NCBI GenBank assembly: GCA_003223145.1
Contig: QHXY01000005.1
Location: forward strand, 1 to 32,590
Source: Acidobacteriota bacterium
GTDB lineage: Bacteria; Acidobacteriota; Polarisedimenticolia; Gp22-AA2
DNA length: 32,590 nt
Direction: 5' to 3'
Shown: positions 24,187-30,860 of the stretch, in pieces
How the letters are laid out: every line of letters starts with the position of its first letter
Numbering within the stretch: the stretch's first letter is position 1
Made by a program: the position numbers and the translations under genes
Notes under the pieces: model-generated
Seen by the model: only the letters and a program-made list of their open reading frames with translations
Database searches by the model: none
Told to the model about the DNA's origin: nothing

Positions 24187-24519
24187 TTACATCGAGATCT
24201 TCGTGGCCACATTGCGCATCTGGACCCCGTGCGCGAGCGAGGCGCCGCCCCGGATGGCGCAGGCGACGTGCACCGATTCCGTCATCTCTTCGACGTTCGA
24301 CCCCTTCTCCAGGCAGGCTTGCGTGTAAGCGTCGATGCAGTAGGGGCACTGCACGGCGTGGGCCACCGCCAGGGCGATGAGCGCCTTCTCCCTCGCGGTC
24401 AGCGCGCCCTCGGCGAACACGGCCCCGTAATAAGCCATGAACTTCTCCCACAACTCCGGGTTGCCCTTCCCCATGTCGGCGAAGTGCGCGAGATCCTTCG
24501 GATGGTAGTAGGTGTCCAC
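24187..24519 (-). CDS. Arsenosugar-associated AhpD/CMD-like peroxidase-family protein
   Basis: 110 residues, a single carboxymuconolactone decarboxylase/AhpD fold. The core reads EKALIALAVAHAVQCPYCIDAYTQACLEKG, with the redox pair C58-x2-C61 and the nearby histidine H54. Proteins of this exact type commonly sit beside arsS, where a peroxidase or thiol-redox function is presumed. The start is GTG with GAGGAG eight bases upstream. It is the first gene of the two-gene arsenosugar operon. Confidence 0.9.
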   Translation of the reverse strand: MDTYYHPKDLAHFADMGKGNPELWEKFMAYYGAVFAEGALTAREKALIALAVAHAVQCPYCIDAYTQACLEKGSNVEEMTESVHVACAIRGGASLAHGVQMRNVATKISM

Positions 24520-24563
24520 GGTCGGTCTCCTCGTGAGCGGCCGGCCGGGGCGCCCCGTCTCCC

Positions 24564-24603
24564 GCCGGACCGGCGTGCACAGACTATCATCGTCCGGTCC
24601 GGC
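24564..24603. promoter_or_regulatory. Candidate operator: spaced 10-bp inverted repeat before the arsenosugar operon
   Basis: GCCGGACCGG (24564-24573) and its exact reverse complement CCGGTCCGGC (24594-24603) are separated by 20 bases. The spacer contains the only A/T-richer stretch in this part (CTATCATCG), read GATGATAG on the minus strand, where a -10 box for the arsenosugar genes could lie. Arms that flank a promoter element suggest a dimeric repressor site. The sequence does not look like an AT-rich ArsR operator. Confidence 0.4.
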
Positions 24604-24642
24604 CCGACTCCGCTCCGGCTACGCGCCTCCGTGATCCACTGT

Positions 24643-24760
24643 GTGAGACGCCGGGGCCTGCGCTCGTCGGGCCGTGCGAGACTGAGCGACGGGGCCCCAC
24701 CGCGGGCTCGCGCGGCGAGCCCGGACCCGTGCCCGGCGGGCGCAGGCCCCGGCGTCTCAC
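24643..24760. repeat. Long GC-rich inverted repeat (29-bp arms)
   Basis: The left arm 24643-24671 begins GTGAGACGCCGGGGCCTGCG and pairs with the right arm 24732-24760 (ending GGCGTCTCAC). Pairing is continuous over 29 positions, with only two mismatches that become G-U wobbles in RNA; the outer 21 pairs are perfect. The 60-base loop has its own hairpin (GGGCTCG...CGAGCCC, 24704-24722). No T-tract follows, so a simple terminator is unlikely. It could be a cruciform site, a structured RNA or a small palindromic element. I saw no second copy in the window. Confidence 0.75.
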
Positions 24761-24790
24761 CACTGCAGATCCGCGAGGGTTTCGCGCTTC

Positions 24791-24820
24791 TTGACACTGT
24801 TCGAAGCGGGCGGCTAGCAT
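24791..24820 (+). promoter_or_regulatory. Promoter for the sirtuin-larC-orf-metG operon
   Basis: A perfect TTGACA (24791-24796), an 18-base spacer, TAGCAT (24815-24820). It begins 30 bases after the large inverted repeat. The leader to ATG 24851 is about 24 bases and contains GGGAG. Confidence 0.65.
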
Positions 24821-24850
24821 GGCCGGTCTCAAGAGCCGGGAGATCCTGGC

Positions 24851-25576
24851 ATGACCGCGTTTTCGGCGCGTCTGCGGGAGCTGGTTGAGCGCGGGCGGGG
24901 CGTGGTCGCGCTGACAGGGGCGGGGATGTCGGCCGAATCGGGCGTCCCGACCTTCCGCGGACAGTCCGGTTTCTGGGAGGACGGATCGGTCGAGGACCTC
25001 GCCACCGCGGCGGGGTTCGCACGCGACCCGCGCCGCGTCTGGGACTGGTACGAGGCGCGGCGGATCCAGATCAGCCGCTGCGCGCCGAACGCCGGGCACC
25101 TCGCCCTGGCCCGCTACGGCGAGATGCATCCCGAGATGAGGCTGGTAACGCAGAACGTGGACGGCCTGCACGCCGCCGCCGGCAGCGGGCGGGTCATTGC
25201 CCTGCACGGCGATCTGTTCCGGGTACGCTGCACGCGGGACGGCCTGTCGCGCGAGGACCGGCGGGTGCCTCTGCCTGAGATCCCCCCGCGCTGCGGCTGC
25301 GGGGCGCTCCTGCGGCCCGACGTCGTATGGTTCGGCGAGCTCCTCCCCGAGGGTGCCATGGAGGAGGCGACTGAGGCGGCGCGGCGCTGCGAGCTTTTCC
25401 TGTCCATCGGGACCTCGGCGGTGGTGTATCCTGCCGCGGCCCTGCCGGAGGTGGCGAAGCGGCGCGGCGCGTACCTGGTGGAGATCAACATCGAGGAGAC
25501 GCCCCTGTCTCCCGTGGCCGATGAAGTGATCCTGGCGCCTGCGGCCGAGGCGCTCCCCGATCTTCTGGGAGCCTGA
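24851..25576 (+). CDS. cobB: NAD-dependent protein deacylase (sirtuin, CobB-like)
   Basis: 241 residues. Removes acyl groups from lysines using NAD+. Motifs: GAGMSAESGVPTFRG at 23-37, QNVDGLH at 101-107, catalytic H119 (ALHG), RPDVVWFGELLP, SIGTSAVVYPAA, EINIEETPLS. Y67 and R70 (WYEARR) are the pair that marks class III sirtuins with desuccinylase/demalonylase activity. The zinc module is odd. After C127 the second cysteine is lost (CTRD), and the other half is RCGCG (C148, C150), so only three cysteines remain. First gene of the operon; larC follows two bases later. Confidence 0.92.
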   Translation: MTAFSARLRELVERGRGVVALTGAGMSAESGVPTFRGQSGFWEDGSVEDLATAAGFARDPRRVWDWYEARRIQISRCAPNAGHLALARYGEMHPEMRLVTQNVDGLHAAAGSGRVIALHGDLFRVRCTRDGLSREDRRVPLPEIPPRCGCGALLRPDVVWFGELLPEGAMEEATEAARRCELFLSIGTSAVVYPAAALPEVAKRRGAYLVEINIEETPLSPVADEVILAPAAEALPDLLGA

Positions 25577-25578
25577 CG

Positions 25579-26865
25579 ATGCGCGGACTCTATCTCGACT
25601 GCTTCTCCGGGGTCAGCGGCGACATGTTCCTCGGCGCGCTCGTCGACCTGGGGGTCGAGGCGGCCCATCTGAAGACGCAGCTCAGGAAGCTGCCGGTCGG
25701 AGGATACCGGCTGTCCACCCGGCGGGTGACCCGCGGCGGTCTGTCGGGGACCAAGGTCGACGTCGAGATCGATCGGTCGCCGCAGCGGGAGCGCGGCCTG
25801 CGCGACATCGCGCGCATCGTCGAGGGCAGCCGGCTGTCCGCCGAGGTGCGGCGGCGGGCCATGGCCGCGTTCACGACCCTGGTGGAGGCGGAGGCGCGCG
25901 TGCACCGGCTGCCCAGGGAGAGAATCCACCTGCACGAGGTCGGGGCGACCGACGCGATCGTGGACATCGTCGGGACGATGGCCGGTCTCGAGAGGCTCGG
26001 GTGGCCGCGCGTCGTCTGCTCGCCGCTGCACGTGGGGCGCGGCATGACGGCGATGGAGCACGGGACGTTCCCGGTCCCCGGCCCGGCGACCGTCGAGATC
26101 CTCAAGGGCGTGCCGGTCTACTCCACACACGTCGAGGGGGAGCTGGTCACGCCGACCGGCGCGGCGCTGGCGGCGACCCTGGCTGCCGATTTCGGGCCGC
26201 TGCCCCCGATGCGCGTCCGCCAGGTCGGGTACGGGGCGGGGTCGAAGCAGTTCGATTCGCATCCGAACCTGCTGCGCGCCCTGTACGGTGATCTTCTCGA
26301 AGAGCACGTGCTCCGCGAGACCGTCCTGGTGCTGGAGACGACCATCGACGACATGAACCCGCAGATCTACGGGCATCTCATGGAGCGGCTGTTCGCGGCC
26401 GGCGCCCTCGAGGTGTTCTACACGCCGATCCAGATGAAGAAGAACCGGCCCGGCACCCTGGTCACGATCATCTGCCCCGAGCCCCGGCTGGAGGAGGTCA
26501 CCAGCGTGATCTTCCGGGAGACGACCACGATCGGCTTCCGCTATCAGCCGATGGGGCGGATCGAGCTGGCCCGGCGGATCGACACGGCGAAGACGCCGTT
26601 CGGCCCGATCCGGATGAAGGTCTCCGTCCACAATGGTCAGGTGGTGCAGGCCACGCCCGAGTACGAAGACTGCCGCCGGGCGGCGCTCAAGACCGGCGCG
26701 CCCCTGAAGGAGATCCAGAGGCTGGCCGCCGCGCGCTACGCTCCGCCGCGGGGGACAGCGGAAGGGCTGGCGGCCTGGGCGCGGCCGCCCGTGACGCCAC
26801 CGCGGACCCGCAGACCCCGCGGGCGGACGCAACCGGGCCGCGGAGCGAAACGGAGGAGCCGGTGA
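25579..26865 (+). CDS. larC: Nickel pincer cofactor biosynthesis protein LarC
   Basis: 428 residues. LarC (DUF111) inserts nickel into the pincer nucleotide cofactor of lactate-racemase-like enzymes. Signature segments: LYLDCFSGVSGDMFLGALVDLG, HLHEVGATDAIVDIVG, HVGRGMTAMEHGTFPVPGPATVEILKG, GELVTPTGAAL, GYGAGSKQF, ETTIDDMNPQIYGHLMERL, MKKNRPGTLVTIIC and RETTTIGFRYQPMGR. Both halves are in a single frame here, unlike genomes where larC is split by a programmed frameshift. A basic, low-complexity tail of about 40 residues (PPRTRRPRGRTQPGRGAKRRSR) is extra. larA, larB and larE are not in the window. Confidence 0.93.
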   Translation: MRGLYLDCFSGVSGDMFLGALVDLGVEAAHLKTQLRKLPVGGYRLSTRRVTRGGLSGTKVDVEIDRSPQRERGLRDIARIVEGSRLSAEVRRRAMAAFTTLVEAEARVHRLPRERIHLHEVGATDAIVDIVGTMAGLERLGWPRVVCSPLHVGRGMTAMEHGTFPVPGPATVEILKGVPVYSTHVEGELVTPTGAALAATLAADFGPLPPMRVRQVGYGAGSKQFDSHPNLLRALYGDLLEEHVLRETVLVLETTIDDMNPQIYGHLMERLFAAGALEVFYTPIQMKKNRPGTLVTIICPEPRLEEVTSVIFRETTTIGFRYQPMGRIELARRIDTAKTPFGPIRMKVSVHNGQVVQATPEYEDCRRAALKTGAPLKEIQRLAAARYAPPRGTAEGLAAWARPPVTPPRTRRPRGRTQPGRGAKRRSR

Positions 26866-27170
26866 TCTACGACCGAACCAAGGCGGCGCGCATGCTGCGC
26901 GTCGTTCTCGACGTCACCGAGGCGGCCCTCGACCTGTCGACCCGCCCCGGCAGCGAGGCCGGTCTGCGCATCCCGGCGATGGACGCCGAGAAGGCGATGC
27001 GCGCGCTCGCCGCCAAGGGCGACGTCGACGGCATGTACCACGAGTACGTGCGTCTCCTGACGATCGGCTCGACCTTCGGCGGGACACTGGAGCGCTTCCA
27101 CCGCAAGAGCTTCGAGTCGGAGTTCTACCGTCTGTTCAAGATCTATCTGGAGCCTGGCGAGCGCCCGTAG
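26862..27170 (+). CDS. Small conserved-looking protein of unknown function
   Basis: 102 residues from GTG 26862, overlapping the larC stop as GTGA, with GGAGGAG seven bases upstream. It appears mostly helical and soluble, without cysteines. The first half has TKAARMLRVVLDVTEAALDLSTRPG and AMDAEKAMRALAAKGDVDGMYHEYV; the end is aromatic and charged (FHRKSFESEFYRLFKIYLEPG). I do not recognise a family. Tight coupling to larC and metG and normal codon use support a real gene. Confidence 0.75.
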   Translation: MIYDRTKAARMLRVVLDVTEAALDLSTRPGSEAGLRIPAMDAEKAMRALAAKGDVDGMYHEYVRLLTIGSTFGGTLERFHRKSFESEFYRLFKIYLEPGERP

Positions 27171-27178
27171 GGGTCCTC

Positions 27179-29176
27179 ATGGCACGCAAGTTCTACCTGA
27201 CCACGCCGATCTACTACGTCAACGACGTGCCGCACATCGGTCACGCCTACACGACCGTGGTCTCCGACGTGATCGCGCGCTTCCACCGCATGCTGGGGCA
27301 GGACGTCTACTTCCTGACGGGGACCGACGAGCACGGACAGAACGTCGAGCGCGCCGCCAAGGCCAGGGGCCTGACCCCGATCCAGCACGCCGATCTGATG
27401 GTCGAGCGGTTTCGGGGGCTCTGGCGGACCCTCGGGATCGGCAACAACGATTTCATCCGGACGACCGAGGAGCGCCACCGCCGCGGCGTCGAGAAGCTGT
27501 ACCAGAAGATTGTCGCGAAGGGGGACGTCTACAAGGACGCCTACAAGGGCTGGTACTGCACGTCCTGCGAATCGTTCTACCCCGAGAGCCAGATCGTGGA
27601 CGGCCGCTGTCCCGACCAGGGCCACAAGGTCGATTGGACGGAGGAGGAGTCGTACTTCTTCCGTCTGTCGAAGTACCAGGAGCCGCTCCTCAGGCACTAC
27701 GCCGACCACCCCGAGTTCGTGTTCCCCGAATCGCGACGCAACGAGGTCGTGTCGTTCGTCGGTGCGGGGCTGAAGGACCTGTCGATCAGCCGCAGCAGCT
27801 TCTCCTGGGGGATTCCCCTGCCGGGCGACCCGAGGCACGTGTTCTACGTCTGGTTCGACGCGCTCAGCAACTACATCACGGCGCTCGGCTACGGCTCCGA
27901 CCGCAAGCTGTACGCGCGCTACTGGCCCGCCGACATTCATCTGGTCGGCAAGGACATCCTGCGCTTTCACGCGGTCTACTGGCCCGCCTTCCTGATGTCG
28001 GCCGACGAGCCCCTGCCGCGGCGCGTGGTGGCCCACGGCTGGTGGCTCCGGGACGCTCTCAAGATCTCCAAGTCGCGCGGCGGCGCGGTCGATCCGGGGC
28101 CGCTGATCGAGGCGTTCGGCGTCGACGCCGTGCGCCACTTCCTCCTGCGCGAGATGGTCTTCGGCCAGGACGCCGGCTACTCCGATGAGGCGTTCATCGA
28201 CCGCGTCAACACCGATCTGGCCAACGACCTCGGCAACCTGGTGAGCCGCACGCTCAAGATGATCGAGGACTACTGCGCCGGCAAGGTTCCGAAAAGCGAC
28301 CACCGCTTCCGGGGCGACGAGCCGTTGAAGGAGGCGGCGCGGGACGCCGTCTCGGGATTCGTGAAGGATTTCGAGGAGCTCGATTTCAGCGCCGGTCTGG
28401 CGCGGGTCTGGAGCTTCATCGGCCTCCTGAACCGCTTCATCGTCCAGAACGAGCCCTGGAAGCTGTCGCAGGACCCGGGACGCCGCTGGGCGCTTGAGTC
28501 GGTGCTCTATACCGTCGCGGAGGGCCTGCGGATCGTGGCGATCCTCGTCGCCCCGGTCATGCCGGCCTCGGCCTCCGGGCTGTGGAAGCGTCTGGGCGTC
28601 CCCGGGGACGTCACCGCGGCCAGCCTGCAGCATGTCCACTGGGGGGAGCTGCGACCTGGCCAGGCCATCGCCCGCGGCGAGGGGCTCTTCCCGCGCATCG
28701 ACAAGGCCGCCTATCTGAAGGACGTCACGCTCAAAGAGGAGCCGTCCATGGACGCCATCAAGCCCGCAGCCCCGGCGGCGCCCGTCGCAATATCCCCGGC
28801 GCCGGCCGGCGCGCCCGCCGCTCCCGCCACCGCGGCGGGCCCCGGACCGACCGAGATCGGCATCGACGAGTTCGCCCGCGTCGATCTACGGACCGCCCGG
28901 ATCGTCGCCGCCGAGCGCGTGCAGGGAGCCGACAAGCTGCTCAAGCTCACGGTGGACCTCGGGGTCGAGACCCGCACTATCGTGGCCGGGATCGCCACGC
29001 GCTACCCCCCCGAGTCGCTGATCGGCAAGACGATTGTCGTCGTCGCCAACCTGAAGCCCGCCAAACTCCGCGGCGTCCTGTCGCAGGGGATGCTGCTGGC
29101 CGCCTCCGACGCCACCGGTCAGCCCTACATCCTGACGACGGAAGAGCCGGTCCCCCCGGGCTGGCGGGTGAAATGA
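27179..29176 (+). CDS. metG: Methionine--tRNA ligase with C-terminal tRNA-binding domain
   Basis: 665 residues. Charges tRNA-Met in the cytoplasm. Class I signatures: PHIGHAYT near 18-25 and KISKS near 295 (the KMSKS loop). The connective peptide has a CTSC pair and a CPDQGH stub, the short-zinc form. GTDEHGQNV, FYVWFDALSNYITALGYG and DILRFHAVYWPAFLM are family-typical. After the anticodon domain (NRFIVQNEPWKLS) comes an Ala/Pro linker of about 35 residues, then an EMAP-like tRNA-binding domain (IDEFARVDLRTARIVAAERVQGADKLLKL ... LKPAKLRGVLSQGMLLAA). Length and domains are complete. It starts eight bases after the small ORF, last in the operon. Confidence 0.97.
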   Translation: MARKFYLTTPIYYVNDVPHIGHAYTTVVSDVIARFHRMLGQDVYFLTGTDEHGQNVERAAKARGLTPIQHADLMVERFRGLWRTLGIGNNDFIRTTEERHRRGVEKLYQKIVAKGDVYKDAYKGWYCTSCESFYPESQIVDGRCPDQGHKVDWTEEESYFFRLSKYQEPLLRHYADHPEFVFPESRRNEVVSFVGAGLKDLSISRSSFSWGIPLPGDPRHVFYVWFDALSNYITALGYGSDRKLYARYWPADIHLVGKDILRFHAVYWPAFLMSADEPLPRRVVAHGWWLRDALKISKSRGGAVDPGPLIEAFGVDAVRHFLLREMVFGQDAGYSDEAFIDRVNTDLANDLGNLVSRTLKMIEDYCAGKVPKSDHRFRGDEPLKEAARDAVSGFVKDFEELDFSAGLARVWSFIGLLNRFIVQNEPWKLSQDPGRRWALESVLYTVAEGLRIVAILVAPVMPASASGLWKRLGVPGDVTAASLQHVHWGELRPGQAIARGEGLFPRIDKAAYLKDVTLKEEPSMDAIKPAAPAAPVAISPAPAGAPAAPATAAGPGPTEIGIDEFARVDLRTARIVAAERVQGADKLLKLTVDLGVETRTIVAGIATRYPPESLIGKTIVVVANLKPAKLRGVLSQGMLLAASDATGQPYILTTEEPVPPGWRVK

Positions 29177-29182
29177 GCGGGG

Positions 29183-29214
29183 GCCGGCGCGCGCGGCCAC
29201 CGTGCGCCGCCGGC
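29183..29214. terminator. Possible bidirectional terminator hairpin
   Basis: GCCGGCG (29183-29189) pairs perfectly with CGCCGGC (29208-29214) around an 18-base loop, between the convergent metG and halogenase-like genes. There is no T-tract, so it would work weakly or with Rho. Confidence 0.3.
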
Positions 29215-30537
29215 TCAGGCGGGGATCGGCGACCCCGGCGCCGGCTCGAGCACGCCGAGTAGCGGCACCGGCGGATTGAACTTCAACAACCGCTGCATCC
29301 TGATCACAAGATAAAAGCACCAGAGCCGCAGCCGAACCGGTGGCGTCGGATCCGCCATGCCCGCGAGGAGACTGATGACCGCTTCGCGGATGCGGAAGCG
29401 CTCGCCGGGCCGCAGGAACACGTCGAGGAAGCCCGGCTGATAGAAGCGGCTCACGATCCGGGAGTAGATCCGGACGTGGCGCCGAACTTTCTTTTCGTAA
29501 GCGGCGAACACCGCGGGCGTCAGGTCCCCCCGACTCCCGTCCCGGCCCAGGGCGCGGTCCAGCATGTCGGCGGCGATCTCCGCCGAGGACATCGCCAGCC
29601 ACACCCCGGTGGAGAAGAGTGGATCGATGAACGCCGCGGCGTCGCCGAGCAGGAGGTACCCGTCCCCCGCGATCCGGCGGCAGCCATAGCTGTAGTCGCT
29701 CGCGGTCCACACGGTCGAGACGCGCCGGGCGACCCGCGTCCTGTCGCGCGCCGCGGGACAGCGCCGCAGCGCCTCCTCGAGCAGGCTCTCCGGCGGGAGA
29801 CCGCTGCGCCGCAGCGTTGCGCCCTCGCCGACGAGACCGACGCTGGTCGTGCCCCCGGGCAGCGGGATGAACCAGAACCATCCGTCGCGCAGCAGGACGA
29901 GCACGATGTTGCCCCCGGCGGACCCAGGAGTCCGGGGGACACCCTCGTAGTGGGCGAAGATCGCCGCCTTGCGCAAACGTGGCATCATGTCGCGCAGCCC
30001 CCGGCGCGACGCCACGAAGGCGTCGCGGCCGCTGGCGTCGAGCAGAAAACGCGCCCGGCAGCGGACCGTCCCGCCGTCGCGGCCGCGCGCCGTGACCGCG
30101 CAGCCGTCGCGATGCGAATGGGTCGCCTCGATCACGGCGTGCCCCTCGTACACCCGTGCCCCCCGGTCGGCGGCGTTGCGCAGCAGCAGCTCGTCGAAGC
30201 TGGAGCGCAGGACCTGATAGGCCTTCGGGTGCCCCGGAACGAATCCCTCGGCGAACACGATGTCGCGCGTGATGGCGCCGTCGCTCGACACCAGGTGCGC
30301 GCCCCACTTCTCCACGAAGCGCTCTGCCACGCGGTCGAGGATCCCGAGGCGCCGCAGGAGGTCCATGTTGTAGGGCAGGAGCGACTCACCGATGTGGAAC
30401 CGCGGGAAGATCTCCTTCTCGAAGAGCGCGACGCTGCGTCCCGCCGTCGCCAGGAGCGCGGCGGCGGTCGAACCGGCCGGTCCGCCTCCGATCACGCATA
30501 CATCCGCCCCCACCTCGACCGGCGCCCTCGCAGACAT
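29215..30537 (-). CDS. FAD-dependent oxidoreductase, flavin-dependent halogenase-like
   Basis: 440 residues from ATG 30537, with GGGAGG five bases upstream; the track start 34 residues earlier overlaps the promoter. The Rossmann motif GGGPAGS lies at 17-23, then FPRFHIGESLLP at 44-55, typical of CmlS/PltA-type halogenases. The halogenase signature WxWxIP is present as GWFWFIPLPGG (W220, W222, I224, P225). K77 in VEKWGAHL is a candidate for the lysine that handles hypohalite. Late motifs are LLDASGRD, GDGYLLLGDAAAFIDPLFSTGV. No carrier-protein, NRPS or PKS gene is adjacent, so the substrate is unknown. A geranylgeranyl-reductase-like oxidoreductase remains possible. Confidence 0.82.
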   Translation of the reverse strand: MSARAPVEVGADVCVIGGGPAGSTAAALLATAGRSVALFEKEIFPRFHIGESLLPYNMDLLRRLGILDRVAERFVEKWGAHLVSSDGAITRDIVFAEGFVPGHPKAYQVLRSSFDELLLRNAADRGARVYEGHAVIEATHSHRDGCAVTARGRDGGTVRCRARFLLDASGRDAFVASRRGLRDMMPRLRKAAIFAHYEGVPRTPGSAGGNIVLVLLRDGWFWFIPLPGGTTSVGLVGEGATLRRSGLPPESLLEEALRRCPAARDRTRVARRVSTVWTASDYSYGCRRIAGDGYLLLGDAAAFIDPLFSTGVWLAMSSAEIAADMLDRALGRDGSRGDLTPAVFAAYEKKVRRHVRIYSRIVSRFYQPGFLDVFLRPGERFRIREAVISLLAGMADPTPPVRLRLWCFYLVIRMQRLLKFNPPVPLLGVLEPAPGSPIPA

Positions 30538-30860
30538 GTCGCCTCCCTCGGCTTGCGCCCGACCGTCACGCATCGTAAGCAAAAGGTCGATCAGTCGCAA
30601 GAGGCGTGAAAATGACCGACAAGCGTGCGGGTCGAACATTCACTCTCCGAGAGACGCAGGCGTCCGTTTCCGCGTCGAGGGCCTCGGAGTCCAAGAGATG
30701 GAGGCGTGCGGTCATAATTCGTGTGGAGTGAGCAAGTTAGGCTGTTGCCTCGTCCCTTCACCCGCACTGTTGTCGGGCATTTTCCCTTGCATTTGGGCGG
30801 TGCGCGTCGTACTGAAGGACGTCACCCGTATTTGCACGCAGCAGCAGGAGAGTGTCGAGC
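30538..30860. other. Divergent intergenic region between halogenase-like and haloperoxidase-like genes
   Basis: 323 bases, lower in GC than the flanking genes. It has a good minus-strand promoter (30572-30600). On the plus strand only weak elements are seen (CATAAT at 30713-30718; TTGCAT at 30787-30792), and AGGAG lies 11 bases before the plus-strand ATG. A small perfect inverted repeat GACGC-AG-GCGTC lies at 30653-30664. No gene or RNA was recognised. Confidence 0.5.
30572..30600 (-). promoter_or_regulatory. Promoter for the halogenase-like gene
   Basis: Minus strand: TTGCGA (30600-30595), a 17-base spacer, TACGAT (30577-30572). The leader would be about 28 bases and carries GGGAGG. Confidence 0.45.

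Larger units (their letters stand above)
24520..24850. other. Structured intergenic region between the arsenosugar and sirtuin operons
   Basis: 331 bases without a gene. It holds a 10-bp spaced inverted repeat (24564-24603) near the arsenosugar start, a 29-bp stem-loop (24643-24760) and a sigma-70-like promoter for the sirtuin operon (24791-24820). The short frames that cross it look like shadows. No tRNA or riboswitch was recognised. Confidence 0.7.

Noticed and set aside
24643-24760. Stem-loop as an ordinary Rho-independent terminator
   Set aside because: No T-tract follows on either strand, and the flanking genes diverge from it rather than ending there.
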